DNA of 64,000 bases from Streptomyces sp. JB150 (GTDB lineage Bacteria > Actinomycetota > Actinomycetes > Streptomycetales > Streptomycetaceae), in NCBI RefSeq assembly GCF_011193355.1, contig NZ_CP049780.1:6361798-6425797 (forward strand). The letters are read 5' to 3'. Positions 34,151-42,379 of this stretch are shown here, in pieces. Both the position numbers and the translations under genes were made by a program. Every line of letters starts with the position of its first letter. The first letter of the stretch is position 1. The notes beneath the pieces were generated by a model, which saw only the letters and a list, made by a program, of their open reading frames with translations, was not told the origin of the DNA and ran no database searches.

Positions 34151-35878
34151 ATGAGCCGTACCCGCACGAGAACCGCACTGCTGGCCGCACTCACGCTCGT
34201 GGGCGGTGTGACCGGCACCGCCATGGCGGCGATCCCCGACGACACCGGCGCCGCCGCCATCCCCTGCACCGTCGACTACAAGGTGCAGAACCAGTGGAGC
34301 ACCGGTTTCACCGCCTCCGTCACCGTCACCAACCACGGCGCCGCCAAGTCCGCCTGGTCGGTGAAGTGGTCGTACGCCGGCAACCAGAAGGTCACCAGCG
34401 CCTGGAACGCCAAGGTCACCCAGAGCGGGACCGCCGTCACCGCCGCCAACGAGAGCTACAACGGCCAGCTCGGCACCGGCGGCTCGGTCAACTTCGGCTT
34501 CCAGGGCACCTACAGCGGCACCAACGCGATCCCCGCCACCTTCACCCTGGACGGCGTCACCTGCAACGTCGACGACGGCAGCGGAGGACCCGGCGGCCCC
34601 ACCGACCCGCCGCCGAACCCGTCGGGCAAGGCCGACAACCCGTACGCCGGAGCCAAGGTGTACGTGAACCCCGAGTGGTCGCGGAAGGCCGCCGCCGAGC
34701 CGGGCGGCAGCCGCATCGCCAACCAGCCCACCGGCGTCTGGCTGGACCGCATCGCCGCGATCAACGGCGTCAACGGCGGCATGGGCCTGCGCGCCCACCT
34801 CGACGAGGCGCTGAAGCAGAAGGGCTCCGACCAGCTGGTCGTCCAGCTGGTCATCTACAACCTGCCCGGCCGGGACTGCGCCGCCCTCGCCTCCAACGGC
34901 GAGCTGGGCCCGACCGAGATCGACAAGTACAAGACGCAGTACATCGACCCGATCGCCGCGATCCTCGCCGACCCGAAGTACAAGGACCTCAGGATCGTCA
35001 CCACGGTCGAGATCGACTCGCTGCCGAACCTCGTCACCAACGTCACGCCGCGGCCCACCGCCACGCCGAACTGCGACGTGATGAAGGCCAACGGCAACTA
35101 CCAGAAGGGCGTCGGCTACGCCCTGAACAAGCTCGGCGACATCCCCAACGTCTACAACTACATCGACGCCGGCCACCACGGCTGGCTCGGCTGGGACGAC
35201 AACTTCGGCGCCTCTGCCGAGATGTTCAAGTCCGCCGCCACCACCGAGGGCGCGACCGTCGCCGACGTGCACGGCTTCATCGTCAACACCGCCAACTACA
35301 GCGCCCTGAAGGAGGACCACTTCAAGATCACGGACACCGTGAACGGCACGTCCGTGCGCCAGTCCAAGTGGGTCGACTGGAACCGCTACACCGACGAGCT
35401 GTCCTACGCCCAGGCGATGCGCGACAAGCTGGTCTCGATCGGCTTCGACTCGAAGATCGGCATGCTCATCGACACCTCCCGCAACGGCTGGGGCGGCACC
35501 AAGCGGCCCGCCGGGCCCGGCCCGACTACCGACGTCAACGCCTACGTCGACGGCGGCCGCTACGACCGCCGCATCCACCTCGGCAACTGGTGCAACCAGG
35601 ACGGGGCGGGACTCGGTGAGCGGCCCCGCGCCAACCCCGAGCCGGGCATCGACGCCTACGTCTGGATGAAGCCGCCGGGGGAGTCCGACGGTGCCAGCAA
35701 GGAGATCCCGAACGACGAGGGCAAGGGCTTCGACCGGATGTGCGACCCCACGTACACCGGCAACCCGCGGAACAACAACAACATGTCCGGCGCCCTGCCG
35801 AACGCCCCGCTCTCCGGCCACTGGTTCTCCGCGCAGTTCCAGCAGCTGATGCAGAACGCCTACCCGCCGCTGAGCTGA
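34151..35878 (+). CDS. Secreted GH6 cellulase (cellobiohydrolase type) with CBM2
   Basis: A 575-residue enzyme. Signal peptide 1-27 (GGVTGTAMA). N-terminal CBM2 at about 36-137 (IPCTVDYKVQNQWSTGFTASVTV). Gly/Pro linker at 140-160. GH6 domain from about 162 (ADNPYAGAKVYVNPEWSRKAA). Catalytic-region motifs are LVIYNLPGRDCAALASNGEL, VHGFIVNTANY, GMLIDTSRNGWGG and EPGIDAYVWMKPPGESDG. The long loops and NPEW start favour an exo-acting enzyme releasing cellobiose from non-reducing ends, complementing GH48. Start ATG 34151 follows GAAGAGGAA. Divergent from GH48 and probably under CebR. Confidence 0.93.
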   Translation: MSRTRTRTALLAALTLVGGVTGTAMAAIPDDTGAAAIPCTVDYKVQNQWSTGFTASVTVTNHGAAKSAWSVKWSYAGNQKVTSAWNAKVTQSGTAVTAANESYNGQLGTGGSVNFGFQGTYSGTNAIPATFTLDGVTCNVDDGSGGPGGPTDPPPNPSGKADNPYAGAKVYVNPEWSRKAAAEPGGSRIANQPTGVWLDRIAAINGVNGGMGLRAHLDEALKQKGSDQLVVQLVIYNLPGRDCAALASNGELGPTEIDKYKTQYIDPIAAILADPKYKDLRIVTTVEIDSLPNLVTNVTPRPTATPNCDVMKANGNYQKGVGYALNKLGDIPNVYNYIDAGHHGWLGWDDNFGASAEMFKSAATTEGATVADVHGFIVNTANYSALKEDHFKITDTVNGTSVRQSKWVDWNRYTDELSYAQAMRDKLVSIGFDSKIGMLIDTSRNGWGGTKRPAGPGPTTDVNAYVDGGRYDRRIHLGNWCNQDGAGLGERPRANPEPGIDAYVWMKPPGESDGASKEIPNDEGKGFDRMCDPTYTGNPRNNNNMSGALPNAPLSGHWFSAQFQQLMQNAYPPLS

Positions 35879-35932
35879 CGGGTGCGGGCCACCGCGGCGT
35901 CCGGCGACCGCGGTGAGCCAGGAATCCGGCCG

Positions 35933-35959
35933 GCCGTGTTGCCGTTCCGGCAACACGGC
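35933..35959 (+). terminator. Hairpin terminator after the GH6 gene
   Basis: Perfect 11-bp stem GCCGTGTTGCC / GGCAACACGGC with a 5-base loop GTTCC, 55 bases after the GH6 stop. Confidence 0.8.
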
Positions 35960-36019
35960 TGGCTCCTTCGCGGTGCGTCGGCGCACGCTGTCCGCACCCC
36001 GGAGGAGAGGCTGAGCACC

Positions 36020-36985
36020 ATGCCGCACGACCACCACGACCACCCCGACCCCGCACCCGGCCACGAGCACCGCGACGAGCACCGGCACGAGCACGGCCAC
36101 CGGCATCAGCACGGCCACGGCCAGGGCCATGACCACGGCGACGGCGACGTCGACTGGGCCGGGATGGCCCCGCTGCTGGAGGCCCAGGCCGAGCTGTTCA
36201 CCCCGCTGTACGAGCGGGCCCTGGCCTGGCTGGCCAAGCAGCAGACCGACCCCGGCCTGGTGGTGGACGCCGGCAGCGGACCCGGCGTCGTCTCCTGTCT
36301 GCTCGCCGAGACCTTCCCCGGCGCCCGCGTGGTCGCCGTCGACGCCACCGAGCCCTTGCTGGAACGGGCCCGCGCCCGCGCCGAGCGGCTCGGCGTCGCC
36401 GACCGGTTCGGCACCCTCGCCGGGGACCTGCCCGGCGTCCTCGGCGACCTCGACTACCCCGCCGACCTGCTGTGGGCGGGTCGCAGCCTGCACCACCTCG
36501 GCGACCAGCGCGCCGCGCTCGCCGCCTTCGCCGAGCGGCTCGCACCGGGCGGCACCCTCGCCATCCTGGAGGGCGGCCTGCCCGCCCGGTTCCTCCCCCG
36601 CGACCTCGGCTTCGGCCGCCCCGGCCTCCAGGCCCGGCTGGACGCGCTCCAGGAGGAGTGGTTCGAGCGGATGCGCGCGGACCTGCCCGGCAGCGTCGCC
36701 GAGACGGAGGACTGGCCGGCGCTGCTCGCCGCCGCGGGCCTCGGCCACCCGCACACCCGCAGCTTCCTGCTGGACCTGCCCGCCCCGGCCACCGACCGGG
36801 CCCGCGCCTATGTCGCCGCCACGCTCTCCCGGATGCGGGACGGCTTCGGCGACCGCCTCGACGCGACCGACCGCGCCACCCTCGACCGGCTGCTCGACCC
36901 CGACGACGAGGCGAGCGTGCACCACCGCCCGGACGTGTTCGTGCTGGCGGCGCACACCGTGTACACGGCGACCAAGTCCCTGTGA
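36020..36985 (+). CDS. Class I methyltransferase with histidine-rich N-terminal tail
   Basis: A 321-residue protein. Residues 1-40 contain 15 histidines (HDHHDH.., HRHEHGHRHQHGHG), the kind of tail that binds nickel, zinc or cobalt. The methyltransferase core follows: VVDAGSGPGVVSCLLAETF (SAM motif I, near 77), VVAVDATEPLLERARARAERLG and PADLLWAGRSLHHLGDQ. Substrate is unknown. ATG 36020 follows GGAGGAGAGG. No metal transporter or metallochaperone gene is adjacent, so the tail may serve storage, regulation or metal-dependent folding of the enzyme itself. Confidence 0.83.
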   Translation: MPHDHHDHPDPAPGHEHRDEHRHEHGHRHQHGHGQGHDHGDGDVDWAGMAPLLEAQAELFTPLYERALAWLAKQQTDPGLVVDAGSGPGVVSCLLAETFPGARVVAVDATEPLLERARARAERLGVADRFGTLAGDLPGVLGDLDYPADLLWAGRSLHHLGDQRAALAAFAERLAPGGTLAILEGGLPARFLPRDLGFGRPGLQARLDALQEEWFERMRADLPGSVAETEDWPALLAAAGLGHPHTRSFLLDLPAPATDRARAYVAATLSRMRDGFGDRLDATDRATLDRLLDPDDEASVHHRPDVFVLAAHTVYTATKSL

Positions 36986-37137
36986 CGGATCCGCCGCCCT
37001 GCCCGCCGACGCCGACCGGTCCGTCGGCCGGTCCACCGACCGATCCGCGCGGGGCGGGCCCCGGCCGCACGACCGCGCCCCGGAACCCGGGCGGTCCCGG
37101 GGCGCGGTCACGACGGCTGTGCCGTGGCGGTCGGTCC

Positions 37138-37189
37138 GTACGGCCAGGCAGTACGGCCAGGCCGTGCGGTCAGGCCGTGCGGTCAGGCC
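37138..37189. repeat. 13-bp tandem repeat, four copies, running into a stop codon
   Basis: Units gtacggccaggca (37138), gtacggccaggcc (37151), gtgcggtcaggcc (37164) and gtgcggtcaggcc (37177). The last copy supplies the stop codon and last codon of the aldo/keto reductase gene on the minus strand. Nearby, 37011-37046 has looser repeats of ccgaccggtccg type. Confidence 0.88.
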
Positions 37190-38019
37190 ATGTCGAACTC
37201 GGCGGGGTCCGGGCCGATGCGCCGGTCCTCGTTCAGGGCGCTGATCGCCGCCAGGTCCTCGTCGTCCAGGGTGAAGTCGAAGACGTCGATGTTCTCCTTG
37301 ATGCGCGACGGGGTCACCGACTTGGGGATGACCACGTTGCCCAGCTGGAGGTGCCAGCGCAGCACGACCTGGGCCGGGGTGCGGCCGTGCTTGCGCGCGA
37401 TGGCGACGATCGCCGGCACCTCGAGCAGGCCCTTGCCCTGGCCGAGCGGCGACCAGGCCTCGGTGGCGATGCCGTGCTCCGCGTGGTACTCGCGGGCCGC
37501 CTGCTGCTGCAGGTGCGGGTGCAGCTCGATCTGGTTGACGGCCGGGACGACCGAGGTCTCACCGATCAGCCGCTCCAGGTGCTCCGGCAGGAAGTTGGAG
37601 ACGCCGATGGCCTTGATCCGGCCGTCCGCGTGGAGCTTCTCCATCGCCTTGTACGTGTCGACGTACGTGTCCCGGGCCGGCAGCGGCCAGTGGATCAGGT
37701 ACAGATCCACGTAGTCCAGGCCGAGCTTGGACAGCGAGAGGTCGAACGCGCGCAGCGTGGAGTCGTACCCCTGGTCGCTGTTCCAGAGCTTGGTGGTGAC
37801 GAAGATCTCCTCGCGGGGGATGCCGCAGGAGGCGATCGCCTTGCCCGTGCCCTCTTCGTTGCCGTAGATCGCCGCTGTGTCGATGCTGCGGTACCCGGCC
37901 TCCAGCGCGGTGGTGACCGCCTGCTCCGCCTCGTCGTCCGGCACCTGCCAGACGCCGAAGCCCAGCTGGGGCATCTCGACGCCGTTGTTGAGGATGATCG
38001 GGGGGACCTTGCTGCTCAC
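37183..38019 (-). CDS. Aldo/keto reductase
   Basis: A 278-residue NADPH-dependent oxidoreductase of the AKR5-like group. Catalytic tetrad: Asp and Tyr in SIDTAAIYGNEEG (about 46-58), Lys in FVTTKLWNSDQG (about 77), His in LYLIHWPLP (about 110). The cofactor end has VIPKSVTPSRIKEN. It reduces aldehydes or ketones such as 2,5-diketo-gluconate or methylglyoxal in relatives; the true substrate is unknown. GTG 38019 follows GGATCAAGAGCT. Its last codons and stop lie inside the 13-bp tandem repeat, so its exact end could vary among strains. Confidence 0.93.
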   Translation of the reverse strand: MSSKVPPIILNNGVEMPQLGFGVWQVPDDEAEQAVTTALEAGYRSIDTAAIYGNEEGTGKAIASCGIPREEIFVTTKLWNSDQGYDSTLRAFDLSLSKLGLDYVDLYLIHWPLPARDTYVDTYKAMEKLHADGRIKAIGVSNFLPEHLERLIGETSVVPAVNQIELHPHLQQQAAREYHAEHGIATEAWSPLGQGKGLLEVPAIVAIARKHGRTPAQVVLRWHLQLGNVVIPKSVTPSRIKENIDVFDFTLDDEDLAAISALNEDRRIGPDPAEFDMA

Positions 38020-38150
38020 GAGCTCTTGATCCTTCGGTTGTCGTCAGGTGGTACTCACATCGTCAACGATCACGGGCCGCGTCGCATTCCTGACGGGAGA
38101 ATCCGTAGGTGCGTCCGGAATGTCCCACATCCGGTACGGCACAGCAGGTC

Positions 38151-39977
38151 TCACGTCTCGTACAGCGCCTCCACCTCGTTCGCGTACGCCTTCTCGATGG
38201 CCTTGCGCTTCAGCTTCAGCGACGGGGTGAGCAGCCCGTGCTCCTCCGTGAACGGCTGGGCGAGGATGCGGAACGTGCGGATCGACTCGGCCTGCGACAC
38301 CAGGGTGTTCGCGGTGACCACCGCGCGCCGGATCTCGGTCTCGAGATCCGGGTCGCGCACGAGTTCGGCGGGGGTGAGCGAGGGCTTGTTGCGCATCTTC
38401 AGCCAGTGGTCCACGGCTTCCCGGTCGAGGGTGATCAGCGCGGCGACGAACGGGCGGTCGTTGCCGACGACGACGCACTGCGCGACCAGGGGGTGGTCCC
38501 GGACACGTTCCTCCAGCGGCCCCGGTGAAACGCTCTTGCCGCCGGATGTGACCAGGATCTCCTTCTTGCGGCCGGTGATGGTGAGGTAGCCGTCCTCGTC
38601 CAGGGCGCCGAGGTCGCCGGTGGCCAGCCAGCCGTCGTGCAGGGCCGCGTCGGTCGCCTTGGCGTTGTTCAGATAGCCCTGGAAGACGTTGGGGCCGCGC
38701 AGCCAGATTTCGCCGTCGTCGGCGATGTGCACGGTGACGCCCGGGATGGGCTGCCCGACCGTGCCGTAGCGGGTGCGCTCGGGCGGGTTGGCGGTGGCGG
38801 CGGCCGTGGTCTCGGTGAGTCCGTACCCCTCGTAGACGCGCACGCCCGCGCCCGCGAAGAACAGGCCGAGCCGCCGGTCCATCGCCGAGCCGCCGGACAT
38901 CGCGTGCCGCACCCTGCCGCCCATGGCCTCGCGCAGCCTGGCGTAGACGAGCTTGTCGAAGAACTGGTGCTGCATCCGCAGCCCCGCCGACGGGCCGGGG
39001 CCGGTGCCCCAGGCCTTCTCCTCCAGCGCCTCCGCGTACCGCACGGCGACGTCGACGGCCTTCTCGAACGGCCCCGAGCGGCCCTCCAGCTCCGCCTTGC
39101 GGCGGGCGGAGTGGAAGACCTTCTCGAAGATGTACGGCACCGCGAGGAAGAAGGTCGGCCGGAACGCGGCCAGGTCGGGCAGCAGGGCGGCGGCGTTCAG
39201 CTGCGGCTGGTGGCCGAAGCGGACCCGGCCGCGGACCGCCGCGACCTGCACCATCCGGCCGAACACGTGCGCGAGCGGCAGGAAGAGCAGGGTGGCCGCC
39301 TCGTCGCCCCTGCCGGAGCGGAACACCGGCTCCCAGCGCTCGACGACCGTGTCCGCCTCGTACATGAAGTTGCCGTGCGAGAGCACACAGCCCTTGGGGC
39401 GGCCGGTGGTGCCCGAGGTGTAGATGACCGTCGCGACCGTGTCCGGGGTGACCGCGGTGCGGTGCCGGTGCACCACCTCGTCGTCCAGGTGGGCGCCCGC
39501 GTCGTACAGCTCGCCCACCGCGCCCGCGTCCAGCTGCCACAGCTGCTTGAGCCGGGGCAGCCGGTCGATGACGGTGGCGATCGTCATCGCGTGGTCCTCG
39601 TGCTCCACGACCGCGGCGGTCACCTCCGCGTCGTACAGCATCCAGAAGCACTGGTCGGCCGACGAGGTCGGGTACACCGGCACGACCTGCGCCCCGATCG
39701 ACCACAGCGCGAAGTCGAACAGCGTCCACTCGTAGCGGGTGCGGGACATGATCGCGACCCGGTCGCCGAACCGGACGCCCTGCGCGAGCAGCCCCTTCGC
39801 GAGGGCCAGCACCTCGTCGCGGAACTCCGCGGCGGTCACGTCCCGCCACCGCCCGGTCTCGTCCTTGCGGCCCAGCGCGATGCGGTGCGGGTCCTCGTCG
39901 GCGTTGCGGTAGACCGCGTCGGCCAGACCGCCCACGGGGGGCGCCAAGGCCGGCGGAGGGTTGGTGAACTCGCGCAA
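38151..39977 (-). CDS. Long-chain fatty-acid-CoA ligase (AMP-binding, FadD15-like)
   Basis: A 608-residue adenylate-forming enzyme. P-loop motif TVIYTSGTTGRPKGCVLSHGN is near residue 195. A5 motif is YEGYGLTETTAAATANPP, A7 motif TGDLGALDEDGYLTITGRKKE, and the A10 lysine is in SLKLKRKAIEKAY. The extended linker (FRPTFFLAVPYIFEKVFHSARRKAE) is typical of long-chain acyl-CoA synthetases. It activates fatty acids as acyl-AMP and then acyl-CoA. The start is TTG 39977, 5-6 bases after GGGGGAG. The 39978-40266 gap holds its promoter region; I see no gene there. Confidence 0.93.
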   Translation of the reverse strand: MREFTNPPPALAPPVGGLADAVYRNADEDPHRIALGRKDETGRWRDVTAAEFRDEVLALAKGLLAQGVRFGDRVAIMSRTRYEWTLFDFALWSIGAQVVPVYPTSSADQCFWMLYDAEVTAAVVEHEDHAMTIATVIDRLPRLKQLWQLDAGAVGELYDAGAHLDDEVVHRHRTAVTPDTVATVIYTSGTTGRPKGCVLSHGNFMYEADTVVERWEPVFRSGRGDEAATLLFLPLAHVFGRMVQVAAVRGRVRFGHQPQLNAAALLPDLAAFRPTFFLAVPYIFEKVFHSARRKAELEGRSGPFEKAVDVAVRYAEALEEKAWGTGPGPSAGLRMQHQFFDKLVYARLREAMGGRVRHAMSGGSAMDRRLGLFFAGAGVRVYEGYGLTETTAAATANPPERTRYGTVGQPIPGVTVHIADDGEIWLRGPNVFQGYLNNAKATDAALHDGWLATGDLGALDEDGYLTITGRKKEILVTSGGKSVSPGPLEERVRDHPLVAQCVVVGNDRPFVAALITLDREAVDHWLKMRNKPSLTPAELVRDPDLETEIRRAVVTANTLVSQAESIRTFRILAQPFTEEHGLLTPSLKLKRKAIEKAYANEVEALYET

Positions 39978-40266
39978 ACCCGCTCCCCCGATCTCCGTGA
40001 CGGTTCCCGGTGACGCCTGGCGCCCCGCACAGGCGGTGAAAGGTACCTCACGCGGAGTCGGGACGGGAGGGGCGCCGAAGGCGAGCGGTGCTCACGTTCG
40101 CGCTGGTCAGCGGGGGACAAAGCGCGTAGACCGGGAGGGGCCGGGCGCATTCCTGACGGTGGAGTAAGTTTCGGTGCCGTAATCTCCACGGAATCTGTAC
40201 GACCCGCTTACCGGGCCGCCGGTGCGCGCGCCGTCACCTCTCTCAGCGCGGAAGCGGAGGATTTCG

Positions 40267-41172
40267 TCACTCCCGCTCCCCGCCCGGCCGCTCCCGCGCG
40301 GCCGGGCTTGCGCCCCGGTGCAGCCGGTCCCCGCCCGCGAGGATCGCCGCCGCCAGCGCGTCGGCCGCCTCCTGCGCCGGCGTACGCCGTCGGCCGTGCA
40401 CCAGCACGAAGTCGACCCGGCCCAGCTCCGGCAGCCCGAACCGGTCGGGGACGCGGACCAGACCCGGCGGGACCAGCCCCCGGGAGTGCGCCATCACCCC
40501 GAGCCCGGCGCGGGCCGCCGCGATCAGCCCGTTCAGGCTGCCGCTGGTGCACACGATCCGCCAGGCGCGCCCCTGCCGCTCCAGCGCCTCCAGCGCCAGC
40601 GCCCGGGTGATGCCCGGCGGGGGATAGACGATCAGCGGCACCGGGCGCTCCGGGTCGAGGCGCAGCCGGTCGGCGCCGATCCAGACCAGCCGGTCGTGCC
40701 AGACCAGCTCGCCGCGCGGGTCCTCCGGCCGCCGCTTGGCCAGCACCAGGTCCAGCTTCCCGGCCGCCAGCTGCTCGTGCAGGGTGCCCGACAGCTCGAC
40801 CGTCAGCTCCAGGTCCACCTCCGGATGGTCGTGCCGGAAGCCCTCCAGGATCTCCGGCAGCCGGGTCAGCACGAAGTCCTCCGACGCACCGAACCGCAGC
40901 CGGCCCCGCAGCCGGGTGCCGGTGAAGAACGCGGTCGCCTGCTCGTGCACCTCCAGGATCCGCCGGGCGAAGCCGAGCATCGCCTCGCCGTCCTCGGTCA
41001 GCTCCACCGAGTGGGTGTCGCGGGAGAACAGCGTCCGCCCGGTGGCGTCCTCCAGCCGCCGCACATGCTGGCTGACGGTCGACTGTCGCAGCCCGAGCCG
41101 CCGCGCGGCCTGCGTGAAGCTCAGCGTCTGCGCGACCGCCAGGAAGGTGCGCAGGTGAGAGGGGTCGTACAC
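40267..41172 (-). CDS. LysR-family transcriptional regulator
   Basis: A 301-residue protein. The winged HTH is at residues 4-62 (SHLRTFLAVAQTLSFTQAARRLGLRQSTVSQHVRRLEDATG). The effector domain follows (RLRFGASEDFVLTRLPEILEGFRHDHPEVDLEL and later ICTSGSLNGLIAAARAGLGVM-type pocket residues). Divergent from the SBF symporter, with a clear dyad between them, so it probably controls that gene and itself. Start GTG 41172. The C-terminus is Arg/Gly-rich and non-conserved. Confidence 0.9.
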   Translation of the reverse strand: MYDPSHLRTFLAVAQTLSFTQAARRLGLRQSTVSQHVRRLEDATGRTLFSRDTHSVELTEDGEAMLGFARRILEVHEQATAFFTGTRLRGRLRFGASEDFVLTRLPEILEGFRHDHPEVDLELTVELSGTLHEQLAAGKLDLVLAKRRPEDPRGELVWHDRLVWIGADRLRLDPERPVPLIVYPPPGITRALALEALERQGRAWRIVCTSGSLNGLIAAARAGLGVMAHSRGLVPPGLVRVPDRFGLPELGRVDFVLVHGRRRTPAQEAADALAAAILAGGDRLHRGASPAARERPGGERE

Positions 41173-41188
41173 GGTGCGAGCATAGCGG

Positions 41189-41211
41189 TGTCATCACGGG
41201 TCGCGATGACA
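41189..41211. promoter_or_regulatory. LysR-type operator dyad
   Basis: TGTCATC (41189-41195), 9-base spacer, GATGACA (41205-41211): a perfect 7-bp inverted repeat. It is 17 bases before the LysR start and 116 bases before the symporter start. Position and shape fit a LysR recognition site used for autoregulation and divergent control. Confidence 0.75.
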
Positions 41212-41326
41212 GTCAGAGTGGTATGCCGGATTCCCGATCGGCGGGCCGGGGAGCACGATGGAGAGGGCGGCCGGGCCCTGTTGCCTGACCCCCTGACCCT
41301 CTGTCCGCAGAACTGTGTGGAGCACC

Positions 41327-42379
41327 GTGAAACGCCTGCGACGGCCGAGCCGGCTGCCGATCGACCCGTACATCCTGCTGCTGCTCGGGACGGTGGGCCT
41401 CGCGGCGCTGCTCCCGGCCCGCGGCACCGCCGCCGACGTGGTCTCCGGCGCCTCCACCGCTGCCATCGCGTTCCTCTTCTTCCTCTACGGCGCCCGCCTG
41501 TCCACCCGTGAGGCGCTGGACGGACTGCGCCACTGGCGGCTCCACGTCACCGTCCTCGCCTGCACCTTCGTCGTCTTCCCGGTGCTCGGGCTGGCCGCCC
41601 GCGGACTGGTGCCGGTGGTGCTCACCCACTCCCTGTGGCAGGGCCTGCTCTTCCTCACCCTCGTCCCGTCGACGATCCAGTCCTCCATCGCCTTCACCTC
41701 GATCGCCCGCGGCAACGTGCCCGCCGCGATCTGCGCCGGCTCCTTCTCCTCCCTCGCGGGCATCGTCGTCACCCCGCTGCTGGCCGCGTTTCTGCTCGGC
41801 GGCACCGCCGGCGGGTTCTCCGCCGACTCGCTGGTGAGGATCGTGCTCCAGCTGCTCGTGCCGTTCCTCGCCGGGCAGGTGCTGCGCCGCTGGATCGGCG
41901 GGTTCGTCACCCGCCACAAGAAGGTCCTCGGCCACGTCGACCGCGGCTCCATCCTGCTCGTCGTCTACGCCGCGTTCAGCGAGGGCGTCGTCCAGGGCAT
42001 CTGGCACCAGGTCAGCCCCGCCCGGCTCGCCGGACTGCTCGCCGTGGAGGCCGTGCTGCTGGCCGTGATGCTCGCCCTGACCTGGTACGGCGCCAGGGCG
42101 CTCGGCTTCGGCCGCGCCGACCGGATCACCATCCAGTTCGCCGGCTCCAAGAAGTCCCTCGCCGCCGGACTGCCCATGGCGAGCGTCCTGTTCGGCGCCC
42201 ACGCCGCGCTGGCCGTGCTGCCGCTGATGCTCTTCCACCAGATGCAGCTCATGGTGTGCGCGGTCATCGCCAGACGCCGCTCCCGCGACCCGGAGGCAGA
42301 GCCCGGACCGGTCAGCGGTCCGCCGCCCGCAGCCGCAGCGTCACGAACCGCGGCCGGTACAGACCGGCGTTCCCGCTGA
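41327..42379 (+). CDS. SBF-like (bile acid:sodium symporter) family transporter
   Basis: A 350-residue integral membrane protein with about ten helices. Landmarks are IDPYILLLLGTVGLAALLPARG, the first inverted half with FLFFLYGARLSTREAL, and VPSTIQSSIAFTSIARGNVPAAICAG. The crossing motif of the second half is IQFAGSKKSLAAGLPMASVLFG. It belongs to the PF13593 SBF-like group, organic-acid or sterol-like anion symporters. I prefer GTG 41327 (MKRLRRPSRL) with GGAG upstream, over GTG 41315. The last about 20 residues overlap the end of the convergent broken gene and are low complexity. Confidence 0.85.
   Translation: MKRLRRPSRLPIDPYILLLLGTVGLAALLPARGTAADVVSGASTAAIAFLFFLYGARLSTREALDGLRHWRLHVTVLACTFVVFPVLGLAARGLVPVVLTHSLWQGLLFLTLVPSTIQSSIAFTSIARGNVPAAICAGSFSSLAGIVVTPLLAAFLLGGTAGGFSADSLVRIVLQLLVPFLAGQVLRRWIGGFVTRHKKVLGHVDRGSILLVVYAAFSEGVVQGIWHQVSPARLAGLLAVEAVLLAVMLALTWYGARALGFGRADRITIQFAGSKKSLAAGLPMASVLFGAHAALAVLPLMLFHQMQLMVCAVIARRRSRDPEAEPGPVSGPPPAAAASRTAAGTDRRSR

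Noticed and set aside
33992..37111. A 1039-codon minus-strand frame
   Set aside because: It is opposite the GH6 and methyltransferase genes and crosses their terminator; no recognisable domain.
38044..39849. A second long minus-strand frame over the acyl-CoA ligase gene
   Set aside because: The frame at 38151-39977 carries all AMP-binding motifs; this one is Arg/Gly/Pro-rich noise in another frame.
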